Below the pieces are notes generated by a model. It saw nothing but the letters and a program-made list of their open reading frames with translations, had not been told where the DNA came from and searched no databases. From NCBI GenBank assembly GCA_013214705.1, contig JABSRZ010000003.1:713443-777442 (forward strand): 64,000 nucleotides of DNA, written 5' to 3'. Source of the stretch: Hyphomicrobiales bacterium. Lineage in GTDB: Bacteria > Pseudomonadota > Alphaproteobacteria > Rhizobiales > OSC116. Below, piece by piece: positions 44,511 through 53,273 of the stretch. The position numbers and the translations under genes were made by a program. Position 1 is the stretch's first letter. The number at the start of each line of letters is the position of its first letter.

Positions 44511-45671
44511 ATGGTATCGAGTGATAAAAATTTAACCGACTGGCACACCCATGCCGAAATATATGCCCAGCCAAAAATTTGGCGTGAATGGGCGGATGAG
44601 TTAGAAAATGTTGCCGATGATATTCGCAAATGGATTGAATTGCGCCAACCAAAAGAAATATGGTTTTGCGGCGCTGGCACATCGGCATTTATTGGCGAAA
44701 CATTATCGGCACATTTGGGCGTAGATACCACTCGGATATACCGGTCTATCCCCACCACCGATTTTGTGTCTGTTGCGTATAATTATCCGCAGCCAAAACA
44801 CCGGGTTTTGGTGGTTTCTTTTGGCCGAAGCGGCGAAAGTTCAGAAACCATCGCAATGCTCGACATGTTAAACCAACATTATGCCGATTTTGACCGGCTC
44901 AACATCACTTGTAACCGCGACAGCCATCTAGCTAACTGCCCATTGCCGCAAATATCAGGTGCAAAATGCGCCCAAAAAACCATAATCTTGCCAGATGAGA
45001 CCTTAGATAAAGGTTTTGCCATGACGTCTAGCTATACCACCATGCTGATGACCGCATTGGCTTGCTTTGATTCGGTATCATTGCCGCAGGTTAAGCGGAT
45101 AATGGCCGAGCTTTCTGCCGCTGCCGAGACATTATTGGCGCGATTGCCCACACAATTGGCCAAATATACCAACCCGCAAGGCAAAAACATGCCAAACAGA
45201 TGCATATTTTTAGGCTCGGGCGCGTTGTTAGGCACGGCCAGAGAATCGGCGTTGAAAATATTAGAGTTGGCGGCCGGCCAAATCATCACCCAATGGGATA
45301 GTTGTTTAGGCTTTCGCCACGGCCCCAAAGCGGTGGTGAACCAAGATAGTCATGTGTTTGTATTCATATCCAACCATGCTTATACCCGCCAGTATGATTT
45401 GGACATTGCAGAAGAAATTGCCGCGCAATATGGCGCAGAAAATGTGACCACCATTGGCCTTGGGCCAGAGGTGCAAATTAGCCTTGCGACTGGTTTATCT
45501 GCCCAATTGGCGGTGAATGATGGGTGGTGCAGCCTGCTATATGTTTTGGTTTCGCATATTTTATGCATCCAATTTTCGCAAGCCCTGGGGCTGAATGTCG
45601 ACAATCCGTTTGATGCTGGCAATCTAACCCGTGTGGTTGCCGGGGTTAAAATCTACCCCTATGCAAAGTGA
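44511..45671 (+). CDS. agaS: SIS-domain aldose-ketose isomerase/deaminase AgaS
   Basis: AgaS converts galactosamine-6-phosphate to tagatose-6-phosphate with release of ammonia. The 386-residue protein has two SIS domains: ICFCGAGTS-like WFCGAGTSAFIGETLSAHLG and VVSFGRSGESSETIAMLD in the first, and FLGSGALLGTARESALKILELAAG with GFRHGPKAVV in the second. The C terminus DNPFDAGNLTRVVAGVKIY matches the AgaS family. It begins 14 bases after the hybrid regulator. NagB-II in the convergent operon is a separate SIS protein. Confidence 0.88.
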   Translation: MVSSDKNLTDWHTHAEIYAQPKIWREWADELENVADDIRKWIELRQPKEIWFCGAGTSAFIGETLSAHLGVDTTRIYRSIPTTDFVSVAYNYPQPKHRVLVVSFGRSGESSETIAMLDMLNQHYADFDRLNITCNRDSHLANCPLPQISGAKCAQKTIILPDETLDKGFAMTSSYTTMLMTALACFDSVSLPQVKRIMAELSAAAETLLARLPTQLAKYTNPQGKNMPNRCIFLGSGALLGTARESALKILELAAGQIITQWDSCLGFRHGPKAVVNQDSHVFVFISNHAYTRQYDLDIAEEIAAQYGAENVTTIGLGPEVQISLATGLSAQLAVNDGWCSLLYVLVSHILCIQFSQALGLNVDNPFDAGNLTRVVAGVKIYPYAK

Positions 45672-45678
45672 GGTAATT

Positions 45679-46578
45679 ATGCACGGAGCTATCGATTTAG
45701 GCGGCACTAAAATAGAAGCCGCCTTACTTAATGACCAGTTCGAAATTTTGAAATCGCAACGGGTGGCCACCCCGGCCGACAGTTATGAAAATCTGTTGGC
45801 GGCAATTGAGCTGCAAATAAATTGGCTAAAAACCCAAAGCCCACAGCAAACACTTAACATTGGCATTGGTGTGCCGGGTTTTGTAGACCAGCAGAGCGGA
45901 ATTGCCTTGACCTCAAACCTACCAGCGGCGGGGCAAATGCTGCGCAAAGACATTGCCGCGCGGGCGGGTCAATTTATCCCGATGGATAATGATTGCCGCT
46001 GTTTTGCTTTGTCTGAGGCCAATGGTGGCGCAGGTAATGATTTCAAAAAAGTGGTTGGCTTAATTGTCGGCACTGGCATAGGCGGCGGCACATGTGTCAA
46101 TGGAAAGTTAGACAATGGCTTGAACAGTTTGCCGATAGAAATAGGCCATTTGCCGATACCGCATCGGCTGATTGAAAGCTATAAATTGCCGGTTTTAAAA
46201 TGTGGTTGTGGCCGCATTGGCTGTTTTGAAACTTTGGTTTCTGGCGATGGCATGAGCCGATTGGCTAAACATTTTGTCCAACAAATTATAAGCGGTGAGG
46301 ACATTGTTCTGCGCGCTCAAAACGGCGATGCTGCTATGACTAAAATATTCGAAATTTGGTTAGATATTTATTGCCATATGCTAGATGTTATCCATCTCAT
46401 GCTAGACCCAGATTGCATAATATTGGGTGGTGGCACTTCAAAAATTGACAATCTAGCCCAAAAGCTGACGCAAAAATTTCAAAAATTATCATTAAAAAAT
46501 ACCAAAATACCCACAATATTAACCGCCAAATATGGTGATAGTAGCGGTGTGCGCGGTGCCGCCATGTTGAACATTTGA
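45679..46578 (+). CDS. ROK-family sugar kinase, probably GalNAc or GlcNAc kinase
   Basis: The ATG at 45679, with AGG upstream, gives 299 residues. ATP-binding AIDLGGTKIEAALL lies at the N terminus, GVPGFVDQQSG and VGLIVGTGIGGG follow, and the ROK zinc motif is CGCGRIGCFET. Located between agaS and agaZ, it most likely phosphorylates N-acetylgalactosamine after ABC import, a role carried by a dedicated AgaK kinase in non-PTS GalNAc pathways. The convergent operon has its own BadF-type kinase, so the two kinases probably split the substrates. Confidence 0.85.
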   Translation: MHGAIDLGGTKIEAALLNDQFEILKSQRVATPADSYENLLAAIELQINWLKTQSPQQTLNIGIGVPGFVDQQSGIALTSNLPAAGQMLRKDIAARAGQFIPMDNDCRCFALSEANGGAGNDFKKVVGLIVGTGIGGGTCVNGKLDNGLNSLPIEIGHLPIPHRLIESYKLPVLKCGCGRIGCFETLVSGDGMSRLAKHFVQQIISGEDIVLRAQNGDAAMTKIFEIWLDIYCHMLDVIHLMLDPDCIILGGGTSKIDNLAQKLTQKFQKLSLKNTKIPTILTAKYGDSSGVRGAAMLNI

Positions 46579-46589
46579 AAGAAAAACCC

Positions 46590-47870
46590 ATGCAAATTAT
46601 AGATAAGATTATTAAAGATAACCGCAATGGCAAGGCGGTTGCCATCCCGTCGATTTGTTCGGCGCATCCCAGTGTTTTAAAAGCCAGCCTATTGTTGGCA
46701 AAAATGCAAAACAAACCTTTATTGGTCGAAGCCACCAGCAACCAGGTCAACCAATATGGTGGTTATACCGGCATGACACCGGTGGATTTCATCGAATTTG
46801 TCTATGACATTTGCGATGACATTGGCCTAGCGCATGATATGGTTATTTTTGGTGGCGACCATCTTGGCCCGCAGGCGTGGCGAGCCGAGCCCGCCGAAAT
46901 CGCGATGGAAAAAGCCATAATATTGGTGACAGATTATGTGCAAGCTGGGTTTCGGAAAATTCATTTGGATTGCAGCGAAGGCTGCAAGGGTGAGCCAGCC
47001 CAAGTTGGTGACGATTTGGCGGCATCGCGTGCGGCTGTATTGGCCAAAGCGTGCGAAAATGCCATTAGCGACCCCGAAAATTTGCGTTACATTGTTGGCA
47101 CTGAAGTGCCACCGCCGGGCGGTGCGCGGGCAGAAGATGATGAAATGTCGGTGGTGCCGACCCTTCCAGAACATGCAAAAATTACCATTGTCAAACATCA
47201 ACAAGCATTTGAAGCGCTTGGTATTGCTCAAGTTTGGCCTAAAACCATCGGACTAGTGCTGCAACCGGGGCTGGAATTTGCGCCTGACCATATCTTCCCA
47301 TTTGATATGGCGCAGCCCAACCAATTATCTGCCATTTTGGCTGGCCATAACGGCCTATGTTTTGAAGCCCATTCGACAGATTATCAAAATTCAGCGGTTT
47401 ATGCCGACATTGCCAAGCGCAATTTTGCCATCCATAAAGTCGGCCCGGCGCTTACATTTGCTTATCGCAAAGCCATTTATGGCTTGGTTGCGGTGGAGAA
47501 TTGGTTAGACACAAAACCCAGCCAACAAGTGCCAGAAGTGATGGAAACTCTCATGTTGGAAAATTCGCAATATTGGTTAAACCATTATCAGGGCGATGAA
47601 CAGAATTTAAAGGCATTGCGTCATTTTGGCTATGCCGACCGCATCCGTTATTACTGGACGCAAGATGCCGCCAAATCATCGGTGATAAGCCTGATGAAAA
47701 ATTTGGATTGCCCCAAACCTGTGGCGTCTTTATTGGGGCAATATTTCCCGGCCGATATTGTTAGTTTAGCCAGCGGGTTAGAAAATGAGGATGTGAGTTG
47801 GGCGGAGGCTTTGATCATTGCCGAAATTCAACATGCATTGATGCCTTATTTTGAGGTTTATTCTGTCTGA
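46590..47870 (+). CDS. Tagatose-bisphosphate aldolase-associated protein / tagatose-6-P kinase, AgaZ/GatZ/KbaZ family
   Basis: A 426-residue GatZ/KbaZ-family protein: AVAIPSICSAHPSVLKASL, FGGDHLGPQAWR, KIHLDCSEGCKGEP and YIVGTEVPPPGGA. In enterobacteria this is the non-catalytic partner of the class II aldolase AgaY/GatY. In Shewanella GalNAc pathways an AgaZ is described as a tagatose-6-phosphate kinase. No AgaY/GatY or LacC-like gene is in the window, which fits either a kinase role here or an aldolase encoded elsewhere. The start is the ATG at 46590, overlapping nothing essential of the ROK gene end. Confidence 0.88.
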   Translation: MQIIDKIIKDNRNGKAVAIPSICSAHPSVLKASLLLAKMQNKPLLVEATSNQVNQYGGYTGMTPVDFIEFVYDICDDIGLAHDMVIFGGDHLGPQAWRAEPAEIAMEKAIILVTDYVQAGFRKIHLDCSEGCKGEPAQVGDDLAASRAAVLAKACENAISDPENLRYIVGTEVPPPGGARAEDDEMSVVPTLPEHAKITIVKHQQAFEALGIAQVWPKTIGLVLQPGLEFAPDHIFPFDMAQPNQLSAILAGHNGLCFEAHSTDYQNSAVYADIAKRNFAIHKVGPALTFAYRKAIYGLVAVENWLDTKPSQQVPEVMETLMLENSQYWLNHYQGDEQNLKALRHFGYADRIRYYWTQDAAKSSVISLMKNLDCPKPVASLLGQYFPADIVSLASGLENEDVSWAEALIIAEIQHALMPYFEVYSV

Positions 47871-47920
47871 ATCACTAGCGATTAATTTGCTGCGCGCAAA
47901 CCTTCAATCCCTTCGCTCTA

Positions 47921-49090
47921 TCAATCCCATTGCCCATTCACTGCCGTTTGAGTGGGCATTAGCTTGGGGTCAAGATGGACAATATCGGCCCGAAAACCCG
48001 GTTGCAACTGGCCCAATTTTTGCGACAAGCCAAGCGCATCGGCAGGATATTTGCTAGCCATACGCAAAGATTCTGTCAACTCTATGCCCAAACCTAGGTG
48101 GCAATTTCGCACCGCCGACGCCATATCTAACGCGCTGCCGGCAAGAGTGCCTTGTTGCGTAAAACAAGTGTCATCTTTAACCGAAATATCTTGGCCATAT
48201 AATTTGAAATTTTCACCATTTGTGCCCACCGGCGACATGGCATCGGTAACCAGACAAATTTTGCCGCGTTTTTTAGCCCGTATGGCGATGATGGCCGAAG
48301 CGTTGGCAACATGTTGGTTGTCCAAAATAAGCCCAGCAAAACTATCGTCATCTTCTATCGCCGCGCCGACAACGCCGGGTTCGCGGTTGGCAAGGGGGCT
48401 CATGGCGTTGTAAAGATGGGTGAAGCCGCTTAGGCCTTCGGCCAAGGCGGTTTGAATTTGTTCATAGGTGGCATCGGTGTGGCCAGCATAAACCAAAATG
48501 CCGGCATCGCGCAATTGGCCGATAAAGCCTTTTGGGGCTTGTTCTGGCGCTAAAGTCACCATTAATATGCCATTTTTTAGGCTTTTATATAGCTCCAAAA
48601 CCCCATCATCAATCGGCCTTATCATGGCTGGCAAATGCACGCCTTTGCGCATGATGTTAAAATATGGTCCTTCCAAATGCAAACCGAGCAGGCCGGGCAT
48701 ATTTTGGTTTAAGGCACGGTTGGTGGCATCCACAACCGTCTGCATTTTTTCGAAGGTGTCACTTATCATTGTCGGCAACATAGAGGTTGTGCCAAATTTT
48801 CTATGAGCTTTGATGATGGCAGCTAGGCCTTGTTCAGTCGGTTGGTCATTAAGCAACACGCCGCCACCGCCGTTTACCTGAAAATCTATAAACCCAGCGG
48901 TTAACAAACCGTCATTAAATTCAACCACTTGCCACCCATCACTTTTGGCTTGGGCTAAATCTAACTCGGCAATTGGCGATAGGCTTTCGATAACTCCATC
49001 GGTAACTTTTAGGGCATGATCGGGCAGAATATCTTGGCCATTAAAAATCGCCTTGCCGCAGATTATTTGTTTATTTTGGGAATTCATCAT
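47921..49090 (-). CDS. nagA: N-acetylglucosamine-6-phosphate deacetylase
   Basis: NagA removes acetate from GlcNAc-6-P (or GalNAc-6-P). The amidohydrolase barrel shows GFIDFQVNGGGG (metal region), LGLHLEGPYFN with the conserved Glu, AGHTDATYEQ, GFTHLYNAMSP, and the catalytic Asp in CLVTDAMSPVG. The product has about 390 residues. The start is the ATG at 49090; a TTG at 49102 is also possible. It is the last gene of the nagK-nagR-nagB-nagA unit and convergent with agaZ. Confidence 0.93.
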   Translation of the reverse strand: MMNSQNKQIICGKAIFNGQDILPDHALKVTDGVIESLSPIAELDLAQAKSDGWQVVEFNDGLLTAGFIDFQVNGGGGVLLNDQPTEQGLAAIIKAHRKFGTTSMLPTMISDTFEKMQTVVDATNRALNQNMPGLLGLHLEGPYFNIMRKGVHLPAMIRPIDDGVLELYKSLKNGILMVTLAPEQAPKGFIGQLRDAGILVYAGHTDATYEQIQTALAEGLSGFTHLYNAMSPLANREPGVVGAAIEDDDSFAGLILDNQHVANASAIIAIRAKKRGKICLVTDAMSPVGTNGENFKLYGQDISVKDDTCFTQQGTLAGSALDMASAVRNCHLGLGIELTESLRMASKYPADALGLSQKLGQLQPGFRADIVHLDPKLMPTQTAVNGQWD

Positions 49091-49107
49091 GGGTGTTGCC
49101 AATTTAA

Positions 49108-50175
49108 TTATCTGGTTTGGGTAATTTTGTTCAAATGGATGGGGGTATCTGGGTTGTAGCCACGGGCAAATGCCAACTCATTGGTCATCCGGTAAAAGGA
49201 TTGAATCATGCCGATCGGTTGTAATGCCGGGTGGATGTCGGCAATGATTGGCAAATGATCGGCCGCAAATTCGCCAGTGGGGCGCTTCGCTTGAGCCAAT
49301 AAAATACGGGCGCCTTTTTGGCGTAATTGATTGATTATATCGAGGCTGCCCTCTTTGGTGGCATCATCTTGCACATATGCCATTATCGGGAAGTCAGGCT
49401 CTATAAGTGCCATAGGGCCATGCATAACTTCGGCAATCGAAAACGCTTCGGCGTGTAAAATGCAGGTTTCCTTAAACTTTAAAGCCGCCTCTAGCGCCAC
49501 CCCATAGCCGACGCCGCGCGCCAAAACCAACATGTTTTTTTGCGGTTTTAAAAACTCAATGGCGTGACCCCAGTTTAATTCGGCAGATTGCGCCAATTGG
49601 TCGGGCAAGGCATCTAAACCATATTGCAATTTGCGGTCATTTGTCCAAATGGCGATAAGCTGTGCAAACACAGTTAATGTGGCGATATAGCTTTTGGTGG
49701 CGGCCACGCTTAACTCTGCCCCGGCATGCAGCGGTATCACCAGATCGGCCAGATCGGCCAATGGTGAGCTAACATCATTGACAAATGCCACCACATAAGC
49801 GCCGCTTTTTTTGGCGATTTCGGCATTTAAAATAAGGTCGGGGCTTTTGCCCGATTGCGATACGCAAATGAATAACGCATTGGTTAGCGCCAAATGTTTG
49901 CCATAAACCGAACCTACAGACGGCGCAAAACTTAACGTTGGAATGCCCAGCAAAATTTGGGCTAAATATTTGCCATATACCGAAGCATGATCGGACGAGC
50001 CACGTGCGCAAGTGACCAATAAAGATGGTGGTTTGCCCGCAAACCTAGCCACCAGCTCGCTTAAGGCTTGGTTGTTTTTTACCAATTGGGCCTCCACAAC
50101 TTTTGGCGCTTGTAGAGTTTCTTTTAGCATTAGGCTAGTTTCTGGGTATGCAGGTTGCATTTTTAGGTCGCTCAT
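49108..50175 (-). CDS. Glucosamine-6-phosphate deaminase, SIS type (NagB-II)
   Basis: A two-SIS-domain protein of about 355 residues related to the isomerase half of GlmS: TCARGSSDHASVYGKYL, SQSGKSPDLILNAEIAKKSGA and LSVAATKSYIATL in the first domain, and ARGVGYGVALEAALKFKETCILHAEAFSIAEVMHGPMALI in the second. It lacks the glutaminase domain, so it works in the deaminating direction to give fructose-6-P and ammonia. NagB-II replaces classical NagB in many alphaproteobacterial nag operons. An in-frame GTG at 50190 is an alternative start. Confidence 0.9.
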   Translation of the reverse strand: MSDLKMQPAYPETSLMLKETLQAPKVVEAQLVKNNQALSELVARFAGKPPSLLVTCARGSSDHASVYGKYLAQILLGIPTLSFAPSVGSVYGKHLALTNALFICVSQSGKSPDLILNAEIAKKSGAYVVAFVNDVSSPLADLADLVIPLHAGAELSVAATKSYIATLTVFAQLIAIWTNDRKLQYGLDALPDQLAQSAELNWGHAIEFLKPQKNMLVLARGVGYGVALEAALKFKETCILHAEAFSIAEVMHGPMALIEPDFPIMAYVQDDATKEGSLDIINQLRQKGARILLAQAKRPTGEFAADHLPIIADIHPALQPIGMIQSFYRMTNELAFARGYNPDTPIHLNKITQTR

Positions 50176-50190
50176 TATAATATTTTTCAC

Positions 50191-50961
50191 TTATTTAGAA
50201 ATTTGAAATTGTAAGTCGAGCCGCAGTTCTGCAACATAATCATAACTATCGCCACGGTAATATGAGCGGGTAAATTCGACGCCGCGGCCATCTTTTAAGA
50301 ATGATTGACGCTCGACATATAAAGCCACGCTGTTGACTTTTAGGTTGAGCAGTTCGGCCATTTCATCGTTAAATAGTTCAGCCCGCAAACGTTGCAATGC
50401 CCGGAAGGGACGGTAATTGGATTCCGTCAGCACATCATATAACGAGGTGTCGACGACGTTGGGGAATGGCAAAAATTGGCGAGGCACCGTGGTATATTCG
50501 ACCGCCACCGGCTCGCCAGAACCAAAGCGCACACGCGATAGACGCGAAACTTCGGTTCCGGGGGATACGTTTAACGACATGGCCTCTTCAGGTGTGGCGA
50601 TGCCGATTGACCTATCTAGCCATTTTACGCCCGGCACCATGCCGCGTTTGGCCATTTCTTCGGTAAAACCGGTTAATTGAGTGGATGGCTGCTCCATACG
50701 CCCGCGCACAAATGTGCCGACGCCTTGGCGTTGCACCAGTAGGCCCTCATCGACCAAACCTGAAACCGCTTTGCGCACCGTAACCCTCGATATGCCTAAG
50801 TCGGCAGCTATTTCGCGCTCTGCCGGTATCGGCTCATCGGCCTGTATATTGCCCATCACCATGGCTTTGCGGATAAGCTGTTGCAACTGTGCGTATAGTG
50901 GCACTTGGCTATTGCCGTGAAGAGACAGAGCTGAAAAAAAGGTGTTTTCAATTTTTGACAT
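50191..50961 (-). CDS. nagR: GntR-family regulator of the NagR/HutC subgroup
   Basis: A 256-residue repressor. The N-terminal winged helix is AEREIAADLGISRVTVRKAVSGLVDEGLLVQRQGVGTFV (GntR pattern). The C-terminal UTRA domain contains AVEYTTVPRQFLPFP and ALYVERQSFLKDGRGVEFTRSYYRGD. In this operon it should sense a GlcNAc-6-P-type ligand and repress nagK-nagR-nagB-nagA. The gene overlaps the end of the kinase gene by 14 bases. Confidence 0.88.
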   Translation of the reverse strand: MSKIENTFFSALSLHGNSQVPLYAQLQQLIRKAMVMGNIQADEPIPAEREIAADLGISRVTVRKAVSGLVDEGLLVQRQGVGTFVRGRMEQPSTQLTGFTEEMAKRGMVPGVKWLDRSIGIATPEEAMSLNVSPGTEVSRLSRVRFGSGEPVAVEYTTVPRQFLPFPNVVDTSLYDVLTESNYRPFRALQRLRAELFNDEMAELLNLKVNSVALYVERQSFLKDGRGVEFTRSYYRGDSYDYVAELRLDLQFQISK

Positions 50962-51949
50962 AAGCGCTCCTATGAGGATCTTGTGTTGGGGATTTTTCTG
51001 TTGAGGAATTTTGTGTTGTTGAATTTGAGTTGAATTTTTGTGGTTTGGTGACCCGGCTGCCGTTAAGGTTTTTGGTTATGCGCAAAAACCCGCCATATAA
51101 GGCGTTGCCATGGTGAGTTACATATTGTTTTTGCAAATTATCGGGCAGTAATTTTGCCGACCTAATTGCCAAGCCGCCCAGCAAGGTAAATTTTTGCGAA
51201 CCATAAGCCATGATAGAGGTGATAAGTTGCGAAATTTCGGCGATATGCTGAGCAACCAATTTTAGAGCTGCGTCATCGCCTTGTTCGGCCAAATCGAAAA
51301 CTTTGCTGGTAAAACCCGCATAATCCTTAGGTTCAGCGGCTTCTGCCCACAACACCATAGCGCCGGTTCGTTGGTCAAAATGGTTTAATATATAATCGCT
51401 CAACGCCGACTTTGGTTCGATATTCTCGGCCGCAAGCAATGCGTATCTTACCGCGTTACGGCCAACTATAGCGCCGCTGCCGGTGTCGGATAATTCAAAA
51501 CCCCAGCCGCCAATATTGTGGATTTCGCCATTATTTATTGCCACAGCTGATGAGCCAGTTCCGGTGATGACAATGGCACCATCCTCACCATTAAACGCGC
51601 CCAAACAGGCGGTTACGGCATCGGTTTCTAAAATTACCGATTTAAAACCAGTTGGCCATTCATAGAAATTTTGTTGATCGCGGTCTAATTCTAGCCCGGC
51701 CAAACCAAAACATGCATGAGTATTTGAAATGTTTTCGAAATCTATATTTGCCGCGGCAAAAGCTTGTTTGGCCGAAAGCATAATTTCGTTGACCACCCGC
51801 TTAACACCCAATCTGGCGTTAGAGGCACCAGTTGCAGCTTGACCCAAAATATTACCGTCAAAATCGTATAGGCAGGTTTTGCACGACGTGCCGCCACCGT
51901 CTACAGACAGATATAAATCATTGGCTAAAAATTGAGTTTGCTCACCCAT
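50948..51949 (-). CDS. nagK: N-acetylglucosamine kinase, BadF/BadG/BcrA/BcrD ATPase family
   Basis: A 333-residue sugar kinase with LYLSVDGGGTSCKTCLYD (phosphate-1), ETDAVTACLGAFNGEDGAIVITGTGS (phosphate-2) and LLGGLAIRS near the end. Proteins like this are the GlcNAc kinases of alphaproteobacterial nag operons. The last 35 residues are a Ser/Thr/Asn-rich tail (NSNSTTQNSSTEK) not part of the fold. Its stop overlaps nagR. It is the first gene of the operon. Confidence 0.88.
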   Translation of the reverse strand: MGEQTQFLANDLYLSVDGGGTSCKTCLYDFDGNILGQAATGASNARLGVKRVVNEIMLSAKQAFAAANIDFENISNTHACFGLAGLELDRDQQNFYEWPTGFKSVILETDAVTACLGAFNGEDGAIVITGTGSSAVAINNGEIHNIGGWGFELSDTGSGAIVGRNAVRYALLAAENIEPKSALSDYILNHFDQRTGAMVLWAEAAEPKDYAGFTSKVFDLAEQGDDAALKLVAQHIAEISQLITSIMAYGSQKFTLLGGLAIRSAKLLPDNLQKQYVTHHGNALYGGFLRITKNLNGSRVTKPQKFNSNSTTQNSSTEKSPTQDPHRSAYVKN

Positions 51950-52298
51950 CGTAAATCCTATATTTCCGAGAACTTGGCCGAGTTTAAAGAAGATGAGCAG
52001 TATTATTCAACGCCAAAAAAAAATTGGTATTACTGGTTTGCAAGCCAATTACTGGGTTGGTAACACTACCACATGACAAGTTTTTTAAAAACAATATATG
52101 CCAGAATCGCCGTTAACTGCGGTTTTGTACGTCATACCTCCTATTGCAATATCGCAATTGATATTAATTTCACCCCAAGTGGTATTGTTGGCATTAAAAT
52201 TGGCTACGATACTACCACCTAAATAAATTTTTTTATAAATTGCCGACAAAAGTTAAATGCGGCATACATTTAACAACTATATTGCTTAAGGATTTATG
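51950..52298. promoter_or_regulatory. Operator-rich region upstream of the nag operon
   Basis: No gene is seen in this 349-base divergent gap. It has several TGGTA/TACCA elements typical of GntR/NagR sites: TGGTA-ACAC-TACCA (52058-52071), TGGTATTACTGG (about 52025), and a GTGGTA...TACCAC pair spanning about 52180-52219, plus near-palindrome TGGTTTGCAAGCCA. It likely contains the NagR-controlled promoter. Confidence 0.6.
52058..52071. promoter_or_regulatory. NagR-type operator candidate
   Basis: TGGTAACACTACCA has perfect TGGTA/TACCA arms around ACAC, about 110 bases upstream of the BadF-type kinase. The dyad size suits a GntR-family dimer. Confidence 0.55.
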
Positions 52299-52778
52299 AT
52301 GAAATATGACACCAACCCGTTTGATAAAACCCACGATGCCGACAAAGCCCAGATTTGGAACATGTTGGTTTTGAGGGATATTGATGCCTTTATCGCCGCT
52401 GATTGGGCCATGGTCGAAAATGATTTTATGGCCGATAAATTTATGGGGGTTGATGGCGGAGGGCATGACAAACCTCAGGACTGGAAAATGACATTTCCAA
52501 CTTTAAATGATTATAAAACTTTGTGGTTATCCCAAGCGGTGAGTGCCAAAAAAGTCGAATATGCCGAGGACATCCGCGCGGCGATTCATCGGGTTACCAG
52601 TTTAACTGAAATAGACATTAACCAGCATAAAGCGCTGGTCACTAAAAAATTTAATGGCCAAATTAAGCTGGCTGATGGTGGCTTGGACAAGCTGAATTGG
52701 CAAACGTTATATTTTTGCGAAAAACAAGCTGAAGAGTGGAAAATTACCGGGTTTATCGGCTATTTGCCCTATCTCTAA
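52299..52778 (+). CDS. SnoaL/NTF2-like protein of unknown function
   Basis: The second of two adjacent ATGs (52299) is preferred, as AAGGA lies 6 bases upstream. The 159-residue product resembles SnoaL-like (NTF2-fold) proteins: a helix IWNMLVLRDIDAFIAADWAMVENDF at the start, then a beta-rich end with LNWQTLYFCEKQAEEWKITGFIGYLP. No catalytic residues are obvious. Placement next to the nag genes, with a shared regulatory gap, suggests co-regulation with amino-sugar use. Confidence 0.72.
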   Translation: MKYDTNPFDKTHDADKAQIWNMLVLRDIDAFIAADWAMVENDFMADKFMGVDGGGHDKPQDWKMTFPTLNDYKTLWLSQAVSAKKVEYAEDIRAAIHRVTSLTEIDINQHKALVTKKFNGQIKLADGGLDKLNWQTLYFCEKQAEEWKITGFIGYLPYL

Positions 52779-52799
52779 GTTCCATTTCTGGTCTCAGTC

Positions 52800-53270
52800 T
52801 TAATTTTCGAGCGTGCCTTTATAAATGCCGGGGTCTGAGTTCTCAATCGCCACCGCGCCAACTTTTTTGTGATAGAATTCGGTCGGTCCAGCGCTGCCAA
52901 TAATGGCATAGGCGTAGCCAATTTCGCGCATATTTTTAAGGCAAGCAAATAAAAGCGCCTCGCCAATGCCTTGGCCTCTTTGGGTTTTATCCACCCCTGT
53001 GGGGCCAAAAAAACCACGTATTGTCGCATCATAACAAGCAAAGCCGACTAATTTTCCGGCTTTGATGGCTATGTAAACACTCACCGGTTGGCGCGCGAAT
53101 GCCACTTCCACTTCGCTGCGCCATCCTAGGTCAAATTGCCGTTCTACCCATGCGCTAACATGGTGTTTTTCTGGGGCTATTGCGGGGCGGATGGTGATGT
53201 CTGCGGCTTCCATTTTGCTAAAAATAGAAGTTTTGGGCAAATCATATAATTTCACCAACATATCGGGCAT
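52800..53270 (-). CDS. GNAT N-acetyltransferase
   Basis: A 156-residue GNAT protein. The acetyl-CoA loop is QRGQGIGEALLFACL (about residues 102-116) after the strand FFGPTGVD. It ends with FYHKKVGAVAIENSDPGIYKG. It is 4 bases downstream of nagZ on the same strand, so it is in one transcript. A role in acetyl transfer to an amino sugar or to a cell wall-derived compound is an inference from position only. Confidence 0.82.
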   Translation of the reverse strand: MPDMLVKLYDLPKTSIFSKMEAADITIRPAIAPEKHHVSAWVERQFDLGWRSEVEVAFARQPVSVYIAIKAGKLVGFACYDATIRGFFGPTGVDKTQRGQGIGEALLFACLKNMREIGYAYAIIGSAGPTEFYHKKVGAVAIENSDPGIYKGTLEN

Positions 53271-53273
53271 AAT

